Shown: positions 26,561-35,609, counted from the first letter of the stretch. The stretch is 64,000 bases of DNA from Defluviitalea saccharophila (GCF_038396635.1 NZ_CP121687.1:868001-932000), one strand, 5' to 3'. Program-made: numbers and translations. Notes: generated from the sequence alone by a model not told the origin.

Positions 26561-27505
26561 TCAAATTATAATTCCTATTCCAAAAATTAAAGCAATAGGG
26601 ATATTCATTAATACAAAATTTTGTACCGCCGTAACGAAGGTATCCTTTTTAGTTTGCTTGTTCATAAATACCTTAATATTTTTATAAACAGGAATAATCG
26701 TTAATAAGATCAAAAATGAAAATACAGGACTGATCTTTAATAAAATCAAGAGCATGATATCCACATAGGCAATATAGTATAATGCCCTAAAAAGATTTAA
26801 TGCCTTGTCTCTTCCTATATAAATGGGAAGGGTATATCTCTTATTTTCTATATCATCTTCCACATCACATATATTATTTGCCAACATAATATTTGCAATT
26901 CCTACAACGGCAGGCAAAGAAACAAGAAAAATTAGGATTAACTCTTTCACATTTATTTTTATTAATAATGAAGATTGTTCATATAAAATATTCACTAAAT
27001 CTGTATTGTATACGTGAATGTAGGTAGAAATAAATATAATGATAAATCCCATGAAAAATCCGGAAAATATTTCTCCTAAAGGCATTCTTGATATGGGGAC
27101 AGGTCCAAAAGTATAGAGTATGCCGACTAAAAAAGAAACCATTCCAAGCAAAAGTACAACGATATTCGTATTTAAATACAACATAAAGCCTGCAGCAGTT
27201 GCTGTTAATAAAAGAGCAAATATTGTCATGACTACATCTGATTCTTTCAGCTTGTCCCTTACAATCGCATTATGAGATTCATATCCATATCCATAGGTCT
27301 TATTTGCTTTTTTATAATCTAAATAGTTATTGATTGCAGTTGTAACCATATCAAAGGAGATCAGAGATATAAACATCAAAAAAAAGTTTTTCACATTAAA
27401 TTGATTAAACCGATAAACTGCGTAGGCAGTTCCTAGTGCAAACGGAATGACACTTGCCACTTTGGTTTGAATTTCTACTAATTTTAGAAAACTACTCACT
27501 CTCAT
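26561..27505 (-). CDS. UbiA-family prenyltransferase (MenA-like)
   Basis: The protein has 314 residues from the ATG at 27505 (GGAGG eight bases upstream; another ATG at 27511 lies too close). It has eight to nine membrane segments and both Asp-rich motifs of the UbiA superfamily: AINNYLDYKKANKTYG and NNICDVEDDIENKRYT. Family members attach polyprenyl chains to aromatic acceptors such as 1,4-dihydroxy-2-naphthoate. No other menaquinone gene is in the window, so the acceptor is uncertain. Confidence 0.82.
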   Translation of the reverse strand: MRVSSFLKLVEIQTKVASVIPFALGTAYAVYRFNQFNVKNFFLMFISLISFDMVTTAINNYLDYKKANKTYGYGYESHNAIVRDKLKESDVVMTIFALLLTATAAGFMLYLNTNIVVLLLGMVSFLVGILYTFGPVPISRMPLGEIFSGFFMGFIIIFISTYIHVYNTDLVNILYEQSSLLIKINVKELILIFLVSLPAVVGIANIMLANNICDVEDDIENKRYTLPIYIGRDKALNLFRALYYIAYVDIMLLILLKISPVFSFLILLTIIPVYKNIKVFMNKQTKKDTFVTAVQNFVLMNIPIALIFGIGIII

Positions 27506-27729
27506 TTTCATTTCCTCCTATTGTTAAATTTGTTTGACAGCTATTTACTTTTAACTAAGTTATTTTACTATAACCGTCTCTACTATTCAATTGCTTTATC
27601 CATTTATCATAATCGGAGAAAAAGATAATCGATATTATTTTCAATTGATAATTGATATAATCTTCGAAAAACTGTATACAAAACGATCACTTTTTTAATA
27701 TAATGATTATTATAATTTCAATTGATAAT

Positions 27730-27800
27730 AAACCAGTAGGCGATATGTCATTATACAACCGGGCGGATGGGCAGTAGTTTCGACTACAGGACAATGATTT
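27730..27800 (+). promoter_or_regulatory. Structured 5' leader, candidate NiCo (czcD-type) riboswitch
   Basis: Just upstream of the CDF transporter are, in order: AGTAGGC, ACAACCGGGC, GGGCAGTAG, a TTCG-capped GTAGT/ACTAC hairpin, and CAGGACAAT. I recall the NiCo riboswitch aptamer as AGCAGGC, GCAGCCGGGC, GGCAACAG, a hairpin, and GGGACAGT, with the same order and similar spacing. Against this, the expected closing stem P1 and stem P3 are very short or not evident. TCATT (27748) can pair with AATGA (27793), which could be the switching element. Identity is tentative. Confidence 0.42.
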
Positions 27801-27815
27801 GGGAGGAATAGGTAT

Positions 27816-28685
27816 ATGAATGAGTCAAAAAAAATTAAGATGGTACTTTGGACAGTCCTATTCGCCAACATTGCTGCAGCACTCATTAAAATCGCAGTGG
27901 GACAAATGATTAAAAGTGCCAGTATGACTGCTGATGGTTTTCATTCTTTTACTGACGGAACATCTAACATTGTAGGCTTAATAGGGATTCATTTGGCCGC
28001 AAAACCGAGAGATGAAGATCATCCTTATGGACATAAAAAATTTGAAAACCTGGCAGGTCTTTTCATATCCGGGATGCTCGGCGTTATAAGTTTTAAAATA
28101 GTCATGGAGGCATTTTTAAGATTTAAAACTGCAGTCACGCCTTCTATCTCGGTCGAAAGTTTAATCCTGCTTGTCTTTACATTGATTGTTAACATTTTTG
28201 TAGCTGTATATGAATATAAACAGGGAAAATCTCTAAAGAGTACTATCTTAATTTCCGATTCCATGCATACGAGAAGTGATATATTTATTTCCATAGGGGT
28301 ATTGCTTACACTCATATGTATTCATCTGGGCGTTCCTTCCATCATTGATCCTGTTGTATCGATCATTGTCTCGGGTTTTATCATGCATGCAGCATATGAA
28401 ATCTTTCAAACAACCTGCGGCCCCCTACTGGATCAAGCGATCATTGATCCCAATGAAGTAAAGGATATCGTTCTTAGCTTCGATGAAGTTAAGGATGTTC
28501 ATGAAATCAGAAGCCGCGGCAGAGAAGACGATATGTATATTGATCTTCATATATGTATAGATCCTAATACGAGCTTTTTAAAATCTCATGAGCTGACAGA
28601 CGCTATCGAGAAAAAGCTAAAACATAAAATCAATGAAAATATGGAAGTAATCATTCGGACTGAACCATTTAACAATTTTCTTTGA
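27816..28685 (+). CDS. Cation diffusion facilitator (CDF) metal exporter
   Basis: The 289-residue protein has six membrane segments. SMTADGFHSFTDGTSN is the first metal site (HxxxD), and DSMHTRSDIFISIGVLL the second. The C-terminal cytoplasmic ferredoxin-like domain reads VKDVHEIRSRGREDDMYIDLHICID. CDF proteins exchange H+ for Zn, Co, Ni, Fe or Mn to expel excess metal. The structured leader suggests metal control of expression. GGGAGG precedes the ATG by ten bases. The thioesterase gene downstream has its own ribosome site and a 96-base gap. Confidence 0.92.
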   Translation: MNESKKIKMVLWTVLFANIAAALIKIAVGQMIKSASMTADGFHSFTDGTSNIVGLIGIHLAAKPRDEDHPYGHKKFENLAGLFISGMLGVISFKIVMEAFLRFKTAVTPSISVESLILLVFTLIVNIFVAVYEYKQGKSLKSTILISDSMHTRSDIFISIGVLLTLICIHLGVPSIIDPVVSIIVSGFIMHAAYEIFQTTCGPLLDQAIIDPNEVKDIVLSFDEVKDVHEIRSRGREDDMYIDLHICIDPNTSFLKSHELTDAIEKKLKHKINENMEVIIRTEPFNNFL

Positions 28686-28781
28686 AAAACTCCAAGAAAT
28701 ATAGGAAATAAATTTGATATTTTTGGTTTTATTATTCATAATAATACTATCACTTTTTATACTGATCTAGGAGGAATTTAT

Positions 28782-29255
28782 ATGGAGGAAAAAACTCCCA
28801 GTGAGTCCATCGTTGAAATGACCGAAATGATACTTCCTAATGATACAAATGTTCTCGGCAATTTACTCGGAGGAAGAATGATGCACTGGATTGATATTGC
28901 CGGTGCTATGGCTGCTACAAGACATTCCCATAAAACCGTTGCTACTGCCTGTGTAGACAGTTTGGATTTCAGACGCCCTATTCGAGTAGGCGAATTAATT
29001 ACCCTTAAGGCAAAATTAACTTGGGTGGGCAGAACCTCTATGGAAGTAAAAGTAAAAGTCTTTGTGGAAAATTTAAAAACCGGTGAATTAACTTTAACCA
29101 ATAAAGCATACTTAACCTTTGTGGCTTTAGATGAAGAAGGTAAACCTACTCCGGTTCCGCCGCTCCTTCCCGAAACAGATGAAGAAAAAAAGGATTATGA
29201 AGAGGGAGAAGCAAGGCGAAATGCAAGATTAAACAAAAAAAGGGCGAGATTATAG
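28782..29255 (+). CDS. Hotdog-fold acyl-CoA thioesterase
   Basis: The 157-residue protein begins with a short acidic stretch, then the hotdog-fold thioesterase core: NVLGNLLGGRMMHWIDIAGA (family motif), VDSLDFRRPIRVGELITLKA and WVGRTSMEVKVKV. It belongs to the BACH/YciA type that hydrolyses acyl-CoAs in the cytoplasm. The charged C-terminal tail (GEARRNARLNKKRARL) is typical of Gram-positive members. AGGAGG precedes the ATG. Confidence 0.92.
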   Translation: MEEKTPSESIVEMTEMILPNDTNVLGNLLGGRMMHWIDIAGAMAATRHSHKTVATACVDSLDFRRPIRVGELITLKAKLTWVGRTSMEVKVKVFVENLKTGELTLTNKAYLTFVALDEEGKPTPVPPLLPETDEEKKDYEEGEARRNARLNKKRARL

Positions 29256-29267
29256 TATCTCGTCCTT
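29234..29267. terminator. Bidirectional terminator between thioesterase and exonuclease III genes
   Basis: AGGGCGAGAT and ATCTCGTCCT form a 10-bp stem (one wobble) with a TATAGT loop. An A-run on the left serves the minus strand. The stem covers both stop codons. Confidence 0.82.
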
Positions 29268-30018
29268 AAAATATTTCCAATCCTACTGGACAGTGATCCG
29301 AACCTAAGACATCAGCATAAATCATTGCATCTTTTAATTCATCCTTTAAACTCTCTGAAACACAAAAATAGTCAATACGCCACCCTGCATTGTTGGCTCT
29401 TGCATTAAACATATAAGACCACCAGGTATAGGCGTCCGTCTTATCAGGATAAAAATACCTGAAGGTATCTATAAAACCATTATTAACGACTTGGTCAAAC
29501 TTACTTCTTTCCTGGTCTGTAAATCCTGCATTATTCCTGTTGGACTTTGGATTTTTTAGATCTATTTCTTTATGGGCTACATTAAGATCCCCACAAAAAA
29601 TAACAGGCTTTGTCTCTTCTAATTTTTTTAAATAACCAAGAAATGCATCTTCCCATTCCATACGATAATCCAGTCTTGCCAATCCTCTCTGAGAATTGGG
29701 GGTATAAACGGTCACTACAAAATATTTATCGAATTCTAAGGTGATCACTCTTCCCTCTTTATCATGCTCTTCATAGCCTATTCCATAGGAAACATTAAGC
29801 GGTTGTATTTTTGTAAAAATAGCCGTACCAGAATAGCCTTTTTTTTCTGCATAATTCCAATACTGATAATACCCCTCAAATTCTAAATCAATTTGACCTT
29901 CCTGCAGCTTTGTTTCCTGGATACAAAAAATATCTGCATTGACTTCATTAAAAAAATCCATAAATCCTTTTTTCATACATGCCCGAAGACCATTGACATT
30001 CCATGATATTAACTTCAT
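29266..30018 (-). CDS. xth: Exodeoxyribonuclease III (XthA/ExoA family)
   Basis: The enzyme has 250 residues from the ATG at 30018 with AGGAG upstream; earlier in-frame starts lack it. Motifs of the ExoIII family are [27 protein letters not shown] (metal Glu), [42 protein letters not shown] and [12 protein letters not shown] (catalytic His). It acts as an AP endonuclease and 3'-5' exonuclease in base excision repair. Confidence 0.95.
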   Translation of the reverse strand: MKLISWNVNGLRACMKKGFMDFFNEVNADIFCIQETKLQEGQIDLEFEGYYQYWNYAEKKGYSGTAIFTKIQPLNVSYGIGYEEHDKEGRVITLEFDKYFVVTVYTPNSQRGLARLDYRMEWEDAFLGYLKKLEETKPVIFCGDLNVAHKEIDLKNPKSNRNNAGFTDQERSKFDQVVNNGFIDTFRYFYPDKTDAYTWWSYMFNARANNAGWRIDYFCVSESLKDELKDAMIYADVLGSDHCPVGLEIF

Positions 30019-30233
30019 AAGTATTCTCCTATCTATATCAAAAGTTTTATTTGCATTCATTAGCTTCTTTATGGTTTTTACTATTTATATTATACATATA
30101 AAGACTTAATATGCCAAATTTCAACTTCAAATAAATTAAAAATAATACTGGAAGATGGGATAAAATTTAATAAATAATTTTGTTAAATTCTTAAATAATA
30201 AATAAGAAGACTATTTTAAATGGAGGCTTAAAG

Positions 30234-30380
30234 ATGGAAAAAGAAAAAGGATTTGCAAATTTCACCCCTGACCAAGCTGAGGAATTTATGAAACAAGAAA
30301 AGAAAAACAAACCTCAAGATCCTTACGCCGGAGAACAAAGGCACAAACAAAAACAGAAAGCTATGAATAAAAAACACTGA
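30234..30380 (+). CDS. Small basic hypothetical protein (48 residues)
   Basis: ATG at 30234 has GGAGG seven bases upstream and opens a 48-codon frame: MEKEKGFANFTPDQAEEFMK, then a Lys/Gln-rich tail ending AMNKKH. A strong terminator follows immediately. The protein is hydrophilic with no membrane segment, and I recognise no family. Good ribosome site, terminator and isolated position make it a real gene in my view. Confidence 0.72.
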   Translation: MEKEKGFANFTPDQAEEFMKQEKKNKPQDPYAGEQRHKQKQKAMNKKH

Positions 30381-30386
30381 TTATAA

Positions 30387-30417
30387 ATAAACCCATAGAT
30401 TTATGCTATGGGTTTAT
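30387..30417. terminator. Bidirectional terminator
   Basis: ATAAACCCATAG and CTATGGGTTTAT pair over 12 bp with a 7-base loop. It ends the 48-residue gene on the plus strand and overlaps the end of the HAD phosphatase gene on the minus strand. Confidence 0.8.
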
Positions 30418-31062
30418 CATTTTAAAAATTTCATGGGGTGATTCTATTACCCCTTCCGGATTAAGTTTAATAAGTTCTTCTCTGCTTCTAAATCCCCAAA
30501 GAACCAGTACCGACTTCATACCTGCATTAACAGCTGTCTTATAATCTACTTCACTGTCGCCGACATAAACGCATTCACCAGCTTTAAAGCCACCCTGTGC
30601 TGCTATAGCTAAAGCTGCTTCAGGATTTGGCTTTTTAGGGTAGCCCCCTTCATCGCCAATGACTTTAATAAAGTTCCACTTGCTTAATAGTTCTTTCACA
30701 ATGTATTCGGTTATTCTCTGATCTTTATTTGTATTAATCGCAAGGGTGTAGCCCTCTTTTGTCAACTGATCTAAAAGAGAGTCTATTCCCGGATACAAAG
30801 CTATCCCTCTGGAATAATATTGGCTATATACGTCTAGCATTTCTTTATAGCATAGGTCAATCGTTTCTTCGTCTCTATGATCCTCTGGAAGAGTCCTTTT
30901 GGCAAGATTTTTAAGACCGTTTCCAACAAAACCTCTATAGGCTTCTATCGAATGGGTAGGAAACCCATGGTTTTCTAATACTTTATTCATAGAAAACCCG
31001 ATGCCTTCTATGGTGTCTACCAAAGTTCCGTCTAAATCAAAGATAATCAATTTAGTTTTCAT
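30406..31062 (-). CDS. HAD-superfamily phosphatase (phosphoglycolate phosphatase-like)
   Basis: The 218-residue protein shows HAD motif I DLDGTLVDT (catalytic Asp pair), motif II INTNKD, motif III Lys in GYPKKPNPEAAL, and motif IV YVGDSEVDYKTAVNAG. A helical cap lies between motifs I and II (subfamily IA). It removes phosphate from small metabolites; 2-phosphoglycolate from DNA repair or pyrophosphate are common substrates of such Gph/PpaX relatives. AAAGGAG lies before the ATG. Confidence 0.9.
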   Translation of the reverse strand: MKTKLIIFDLDGTLVDTIEGIGFSMNKVLENHGFPTHSIEAYRGFVGNGLKNLAKRTLPEDHRDEETIDLCYKEMLDVYSQYYSRGIALYPGIDSLLDQLTKEGYTLAINTNKDQRITEYIVKELLSKWNFIKVIGDEGGYPKKPNPEAALAIAAQGGFKAGECVYVGDSEVDYKTAVNAGMKSVLVLWGFRSREELIKLNPEGVIESPHEIFKMINP

Positions 31063-31144
31063 AGTATGACTAGCTCCTTTAAAACAGTGCCTCTCTATTG
31101 ATCTTCATCTTAAAACTATAACATAGTTTAAGGGTGGTTACAAA

Positions 31145-31357
31145 TTATTCTGTAGCTGCATCCTTATAGATAAACTGATTCGTCTTTTTTACATAAACAT
31201 AGCCGACAGCGCCAAGTGTATCACGAATGATTTCTTCCGACACTTCATATCTGTCACATAATTGTTCCAAATCCTTACACTCATCTCTTAGTTTCATATT
31301 GACCCAGCTTAGCAAAATAAAAGGGTCTCCTAAAGGTATATACCTGCTGTTCATCAT
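31145..31357 (-). CDS. DUF4250 family protein
   Basis: The 70-residue protein matches DUF4250: PLGDPFILLSWVNMKLRDEC, then a helix-turn-helix-like DLEQLCDRYEVSEEIIRDTL and GYVYVKKTNQFIY. The family is small, restricted to Firmicutes as far as I know, and of unknown function. GAGGAG precedes the ATG. It lies 30 bases after the adenine deaminase stop in the opposite direction of reading order, that is, directly upstream of that stop on the plus coordinate, with both genes on the minus strand. Confidence 0.85.
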   Translation of the reverse strand: MMNSRYIPLGDPFILLSWVNMKLRDECKDLEQLCDRYEVSEEIIRDTLGAVGYVYVKKTNQFIYKDAATE

Positions 31358-31387
31358 CTCGTCTCCTCTGCAACTATCATTTTTAGT

Positions 31388-33094
31388 CTAATTGTATGTT
31401 ATAAACTTTCCATTGACAACATCATAAAGTCCATTGGTTGTTATACGTATTTCAGGAATGACCGGTAAAGCTATAAAAGATAGAGTAATAAATGGATCCA
31501 TATTCTCGGGCACTCCCATCCTATGGGCATGCTGAATCATCGTCTTTAGCCTGGAATGCACTTCGCTAAATTCCAAATCACTAATCAGCCCCATGATCGG
31601 TAAAGGAAGGGTTTCAAGCACTTTGCCATTTTCAACGATTGTGTAGCCACCCTGAGTGCTAACCAGTTCCTCAACTGCTAATAATATATCATGATCGTTA
31701 TCGCCAATAACAATAATATTATGAGAATCATGGGAAACACTGGAGGCTATTGCTCCATTGCTTATTCCAAATCCGCTCACCACTGCAAGGCCTATTTTCC
31801 CCGTTAATTTATGCCGCTCAATAACAGCTGCCTTATTATATATTTTGTTAGGAACAAAATACCCGTCTTGACTAGGAACCTCGACCTTTATATGTTTTGT
31901 AATGATTTGCTGATCAATCATTTGAAGAACTGAAACAGGATCTTGTGATGCTTTTATCATCAACATTTCTTTAGTTACTTCTTTGACTTTGACAGTATTT
32001 TTAATATGATCCTTAGGCTTTGGAATCACTATAGGTGTATTGTTGTCGATTAATTTGCCCTTATGATAAACCGATTCTATTACTACATTGTCTAAATCAT
32101 TGAGGACCACTAAATCTGCCTGGTATCCGGGAGCAATGGCTCCTAAATGTTTTAACCCATAGCATCTTGCCGCATTGATTGTTGCCATTTTTATTGCTTT
32201 TAAAGGACTTAATCCTAATGCTATGGCTTTCTTTACATTATAACTGATGTGTCCTTCTTCTCTGATTTCTTCAATATGTTTATCATCCGTACAGAAAGAA
32301 AATCGGGAAACTTCAATATTATTTTCTATAATTCCCTTTACAATAGCCTCAAGATTTTTGGCAGCCGATCCCTCTCTAATTAATACCTGCATTCCGTTTC
32401 TGGATTCTTTTAAGGCATACTCAAAGTCGCAGCATTCATGGTCCGTTGCTATCCCTGCCAGAGCATAAGATGCCAGCTGTTCGTTGCTTAAGAAAGGTGC
32501 ATGGCCATCAATGACTTTATCTCTGAATAAATCCAGTTTTTCAAACATAGACTGTTCAGCACTCACTACAGAATTATAATCCATCACTTCGCCCAATCCC
32601 AATATTCTTGGGTGATGAATATATTTTTTCATATCCTCTGCTGTAAAAGTGCACCCATTGTCTTCCATTGGAGTTGCCGGTACACAGGAAGGCATCATAA
32701 CATACACATTCGCCGGAACCTCATTCGTCTGTTCTAAAATATATTCAATTCCGTCACAGCCGCTTACATTAACGGATTCGTGGGGATCAACGATAAAAGT
32801 AGTCGTTCCCCATAAAACAGCATTATGGATTAACACTGCTGGCGGGACCAAAGTGGATTCTAAATGGAGATGGGAATCAATAAACCCGGGACACACATAT
32901 TTTCCTTCTAAATCAATTTCAACTTTTCCTTTATACTTCCCCAGTCCTACTATTAAACCGTTATAAATAGCTATATCCGTTTTATAAATTTCTTCAGTAA
33001 AAACATTAATAATATTTGCATTTTTTAGAACCAAGTCTGAATCAATAAGACCTAAGGCTGCCCGAGAAGCTTTTTCATATTCTTGATAATTCAT
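31388..33094 (-). CDS. ade: Adenine deaminase
   Basis: The enzyme has 568 residues from the ATG at 33094 (GGAGG five bases upstream); the frame stays open further upstream but would run through the leader hairpin. Amidohydrolase motif CPGFIDSHLHLEST gives the first metal ligands, and DPHESVNVSG, DGHAPFL, DHECCDFEYAL and SFCTDDKHI follow. The Ade-specific C-terminal domain has SVSHDSHNIIVIGDND. It converts adenine to hypoxanthine for purine salvage. Transcription starts from a promoter about 145 bases upstream and passes a terminator-like hairpin before the start codon. Confidence 0.94.
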   Translation of the reverse strand: MNYQEYEKASRAALGLIDSDLVLKNANIINVFTEEIYKTDIAIYNGLIVGLGKYKGKVEIDLEGKYVCPGFIDSHLHLESTLVPPAVLIHNAVLWGTTTFIVDPHESVNVSGCDGIEYILEQTNEVPANVYVMMPSCVPATPMEDNGCTFTAEDMKKYIHHPRILGLGEVMDYNSVVSAEQSMFEKLDLFRDKVIDGHAPFLSNEQLASYALAGIATDHECCDFEYALKESRNGMQVLIREGSAAKNLEAIVKGIIENNIEVSRFSFCTDDKHIEEIREEGHISYNVKKAIALGLSPLKAIKMATINAARCYGLKHLGAIAPGYQADLVVLNDLDNVVIESVYHKGKLIDNNTPIVIPKPKDHIKNTVKVKEVTKEMLMIKASQDPVSVLQMIDQQIITKHIKVEVPSQDGYFVPNKIYNKAAVIERHKLTGKIGLAVVSGFGISNGAIASSVSHDSHNIIVIGDNDHDILLAVEELVSTQGGYTIVENGKVLETLPLPIMGLISDLEFSEVHSRLKTMIQHAHRMGVPENMDPFITLSFIALPVIPEIRITTNGLYDVVNGKFITYN

Positions 33095-33126
33095 ATAATC
33101 CTCCTTATATGTATAATGCTTATAAC

Positions 33127-33160
33127 AAAAGTCTCTGATTACCTTGATGATAATAGAGAC
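33127..33160 (-). promoter_or_regulatory. Attenuator-like hairpin in the adenine deaminase leader
   Basis: On the minus strand GTCTCTATTATC pairs with GGTAATCAGAGAC (one bulged C, 12 pairs, loop ATCAA), followed by TTTTGTT. It lies between a good promoter and the adenine deaminase start, so it could end transcription early. I could not match the known purine riboswitch core in the 80 bases before it. Confidence 0.5.
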
Positions 33161-33236
33161 CTGATATTTGGTATTTAAGCCCATTAATTTTTCTAACTTA
33201 TAAAATAGTTTTAACAATTCTATTTATAAATAATGT

Positions 33237-33264
33237 ATTATACCATATTCTATTTTAGCAGCAA
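33237..33264 (-). promoter_or_regulatory. Promoter of adenine deaminase
   Basis: TTGCTG (33259-33264) and TATAAT (33237-33242) on the minus strand are 16 bases apart. The rest of the 325-base gap up to the TtcA-like gene holds only the two hairpins noted here. Confidence 0.6.
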
Positions 33265-33372
33265 AGATTTTTTTAATTTTTATTGATCATAAAAAATACA
33301 ATACACGCCAGTGTGCATTCTGCTCGGAAAGCTTTTATCGCATAGGAAATTATGAGGAATTACTTATGCAAT

Positions 33373-33397
33373 AAAAAAAGACCCGGTTTCCCGAGTC
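33373..33397 (-). terminator. Terminator of the cysteine desulfurase/TtcA operon
   Basis: On the minus strand GACTCGG and CCGGGTC pair around GAAA (one G-T wobble), followed by seven T. Confidence 0.85.
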
Positions 33398-33419
33398 TCT
33401 CACATATATAACCATTATA

Positions 33420-34259
33420 TTATTCATCATAATATTTATCGTAATCATCCAGAAAATGATGTTTGACTTTATCTTTTGTATATCCAATAACCGTATTTAA
33501 ATTCACATTATGAACACTTCTAAAAATATTCATTTCAATGTTTGAATTGGTCTGTCTAAATTTCTTTATTAATGCTTTCATTTCCTGACGTTTAGATCCT
33601 CCACCGCTATCCCCAAGCAGACAATTTTCTGTTAGCCTGCAGGCACATTGGATAAACTTCAGGTCATGATGTCTTTTCCATGCAAGAATATCCGCTTCTT
33701 TAACTAAATACAGTGGTCTTATAAGTTCCATACCTTTAAAATTTGTGCTGTGTAATTTGGGCATCATGGTTTGAATTTGACCGCCATAAAGCATGCTCAT
33801 TAAAATCGTTTCGATCACATCGTCAAAATGATGCCCCAAAGCGATCTTATTGCATCCTAATTCCTGAGCATTTTTGTATAGATAGCCCCTTCGCATTCTT
33901 GCACATAAATAACAAGGAGAATCCGCAACCCCTGCCACAATATCATAAATATCTGTATTAAATATTTTTATAGGGATATTTAAGTATTCGGCATTATCAA
34001 TGATAATCTGCCTGTTCATGGGGTTATATCCCGGGTCCATCACTAAAAATTCCAAATCAAATTTTACCTTCCCATGTCTTTGCAATTCCTGCATGCATTT
34101 AGCAAGGAGCATGGAATCTTTTCCTCCGGAGATGCAGACTGCAATCTTGTCCCCTTCCTGAACGAGCTGATAATCGTTTATCGCTGTAATAAATCTGGAC
34201 CATATTTGCTTTCTATATTTTTTTATAATACTTCGCTCGATTTCTTTGTATTTTTCCAT
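33420..34259 (-). CDS. TtcA-like tRNA thiolation ATPase (PP-loop)
   Basis: The 279-residue protein has the PP-loop motif VCISGGKDSMLLAK for adenylating tRNA, CYLCARMRRG (CxxC) and LGHHFDDVIETILMSM, with further Cys in CACRLTENC. These Cys pairs bind an iron-sulfur cluster in TtcA, which makes 2-thiocytidine at tRNA position 32. The gene starts 10 bases after a cysteine desulfurase gene, the natural sulfur donor. Clostridial paralogues of this family are often annotated only as ATP-binding proteins, so the exact tRNA base is uncertain. Confidence 0.87.
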   Translation of the reverse strand: MEKYKEIERSIIKKYRKQIWSRFITAINDYQLVQEGDKIAVCISGGKDSMLLAKCMQELQRHGKVKFDLEFLVMDPGYNPMNRQIIIDNAEYLNIPIKIFNTDIYDIVAGVADSPCYLCARMRRGYLYKNAQELGCNKIALGHHFDDVIETILMSMLYGGQIQTMMPKLHSTNFKGMELIRPLYLVKEADILAWKRHHDLKFIQCACRLTENCLLGDSGGGSKRQEMKALIKKFRQTNSNIEMNIFRSVHNVNLNTVIGYTKDKVKHHFLDDYDKYYDE

Positions 34260-34269
34260 AGTCCCATCC

Positions 34270-35391
34270 TTACTTTACTAACTTTTTATAACATTGATCA
34301 AAATACTCCAAAAAAGTTTCTATATCTTTTTCCGTAGTGTGATGACTCAAACTAATTCTTAAGGTGGACAGAGCCAATTTTCTATCCTTTGTAATGGCAT
34401 AAACCGCCCTTGATGGCGTGTTTGGCGCGCAGCAAGCGGATTTTGTCGAAACGTAAATATCATAGTCCTCTAATTCGCTTTGAAACGCCATTGTATTAGC
34501 CCCTTTAATACTGATATTTACAATATGGGGAACGGCTTTGTCAGTGCTGTTGATCCTTACATTTTTGTACTGCTGCAGTTTTTCCTTTAACGTTTTATTT
34601 AATTGCTTTACATAATTATATCTTTCTTCTATATCAGAAGTCGCTAAGCTAAGGGCTTTCTCTAAAGCAGCTACAAGAGCAAGGGTGGGCGTGCCGCTTC
34701 TAAAGGGAGTCGTGCTCACTCCACCGTGAATGAGTGGTTCGATCATGATATTGTCTTTTTTAACCAATACTCCGCACCCATGAAGTCCATAAAATTTATG
34801 GGGAGTAAATGTAGCCAAATCAACATTCTCTAAGGAAACAGGAATCTTCCCTATGGCTTGTGTAACATCGACATGGAAGAAGCAGTGAGGATAGGAAGCC
34901 AGAATTTCTCCTATTTGGTGAATATTCTGCTCAATTCCCAATTCACTGTCCACATACCCTATTGAAACCAGTATGGTATCATCCCTTAATAATTCTTTTA
35001 AATGGTCTAAATCAACGAGACCATTGTCCAAAATATCAACATAATCTATTTCATATCCTGAATTTTGCAATGTTGTCAGAGGGCCTGTAACGGATGAATG
35101 CTCCAAATAAGTTGAAATAATATGCTTGCCGTATCTTTTATAGCTGTTTGCAATGCCTTTGATTGCTAAGTTATTGGCTTCCGTAGCCCCAGAGGTATAA
35201 ATAATTTCACTTTCTTTGACGCCAAGGCGATCTGCAATATTTTTAGTACATAAATCCAAATACGCTTTGGCTTCTCTTCCTAATTTATGAGAGGAATTAG
35301 GATTACCGATATAAGATTTTGAAACATTATAAAAAGCCTGTAAAGCTTCTTCACAAGCAGGTGTAGTGGCAGCATAATCTAAATAAATCAT
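34270..35391 (-). CDS. Cysteine desulfurase (NifS/IscS-like)
   Basis: The enzyme has 373 residues from the ATG at 35391 (GAGGAG seven bases upstream). It starts with MIYLDYAATTPACEEAL, typical of NifS-type desulfurases. The PLP Lys is in ATFTPHKFYGLHGCG, and the active-site Cys loop is VSTKSACCAPN. It takes sulfur from cysteine and passes it as persulfide. The next gene on the transcript is the TtcA-like thiolase, so I infer a dedicated tRNA-thiolation pair rather than general Fe-S assembly. Confidence 0.92.
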   Translation of the reverse strand: MIYLDYAATTPACEEALQAFYNVSKSYIGNPNSSHKLGREAKAYLDLCTKNIADRLGVKESEIIYTSGATEANNLAIKGIANSYKRYGKHIISTYLEHSSVTGPLTTLQNSGYEIDYVDILDNGLVDLDHLKELLRDDTILVSIGYVDSELGIEQNIHQIGEILASYPHCFFHVDVTQAIGKIPVSLENVDLATFTPHKFYGLHGCGVLVKKDNIMIEPLIHGGVSTTPFRSGTPTLALVAALEKALSLATSDIEERYNYVKQLNKTLKEKLQQYKNVRINSTDKAVPHIVNISIKGANTMAFQSELEDYDIYVSTKSACCAPNTPSRAVYAITKDRKLALSTLRISLSHHTTEKDIETFLEYFDQCYKKLVK

Positions 35392-35609
35392 CTTATTACT
35401 CCTCTTATATGATCGTATACCTATAAAATTACTATGAATCATCATACGTTTTTATATAATATTTGTCAATACAAAATTATTTCTATATATTATATAATAA
35501 GTTTTATTATTTACTTATTGGAAAGAGCACTTTTTTACTGGTGACATAATAATTTAAGCGTTATAATAGTGGTTATAATGAATTTGGACAATCTAGAAAG
35601 GTTAATGCT

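Noticed and set aside
27740-27800. Guanidine-III or fluoride riboswitch as alternatives for the CDF leader
   Set aside because: The GGACAA and GGCGAT pieces match loosely, but the pseudoknot partners those classes need are missing; NiCo fits better.
33161-33240. Purine riboswitch before adenine deaminase
   Set aside because: The conserved purine aptamer junction sequences are not present.
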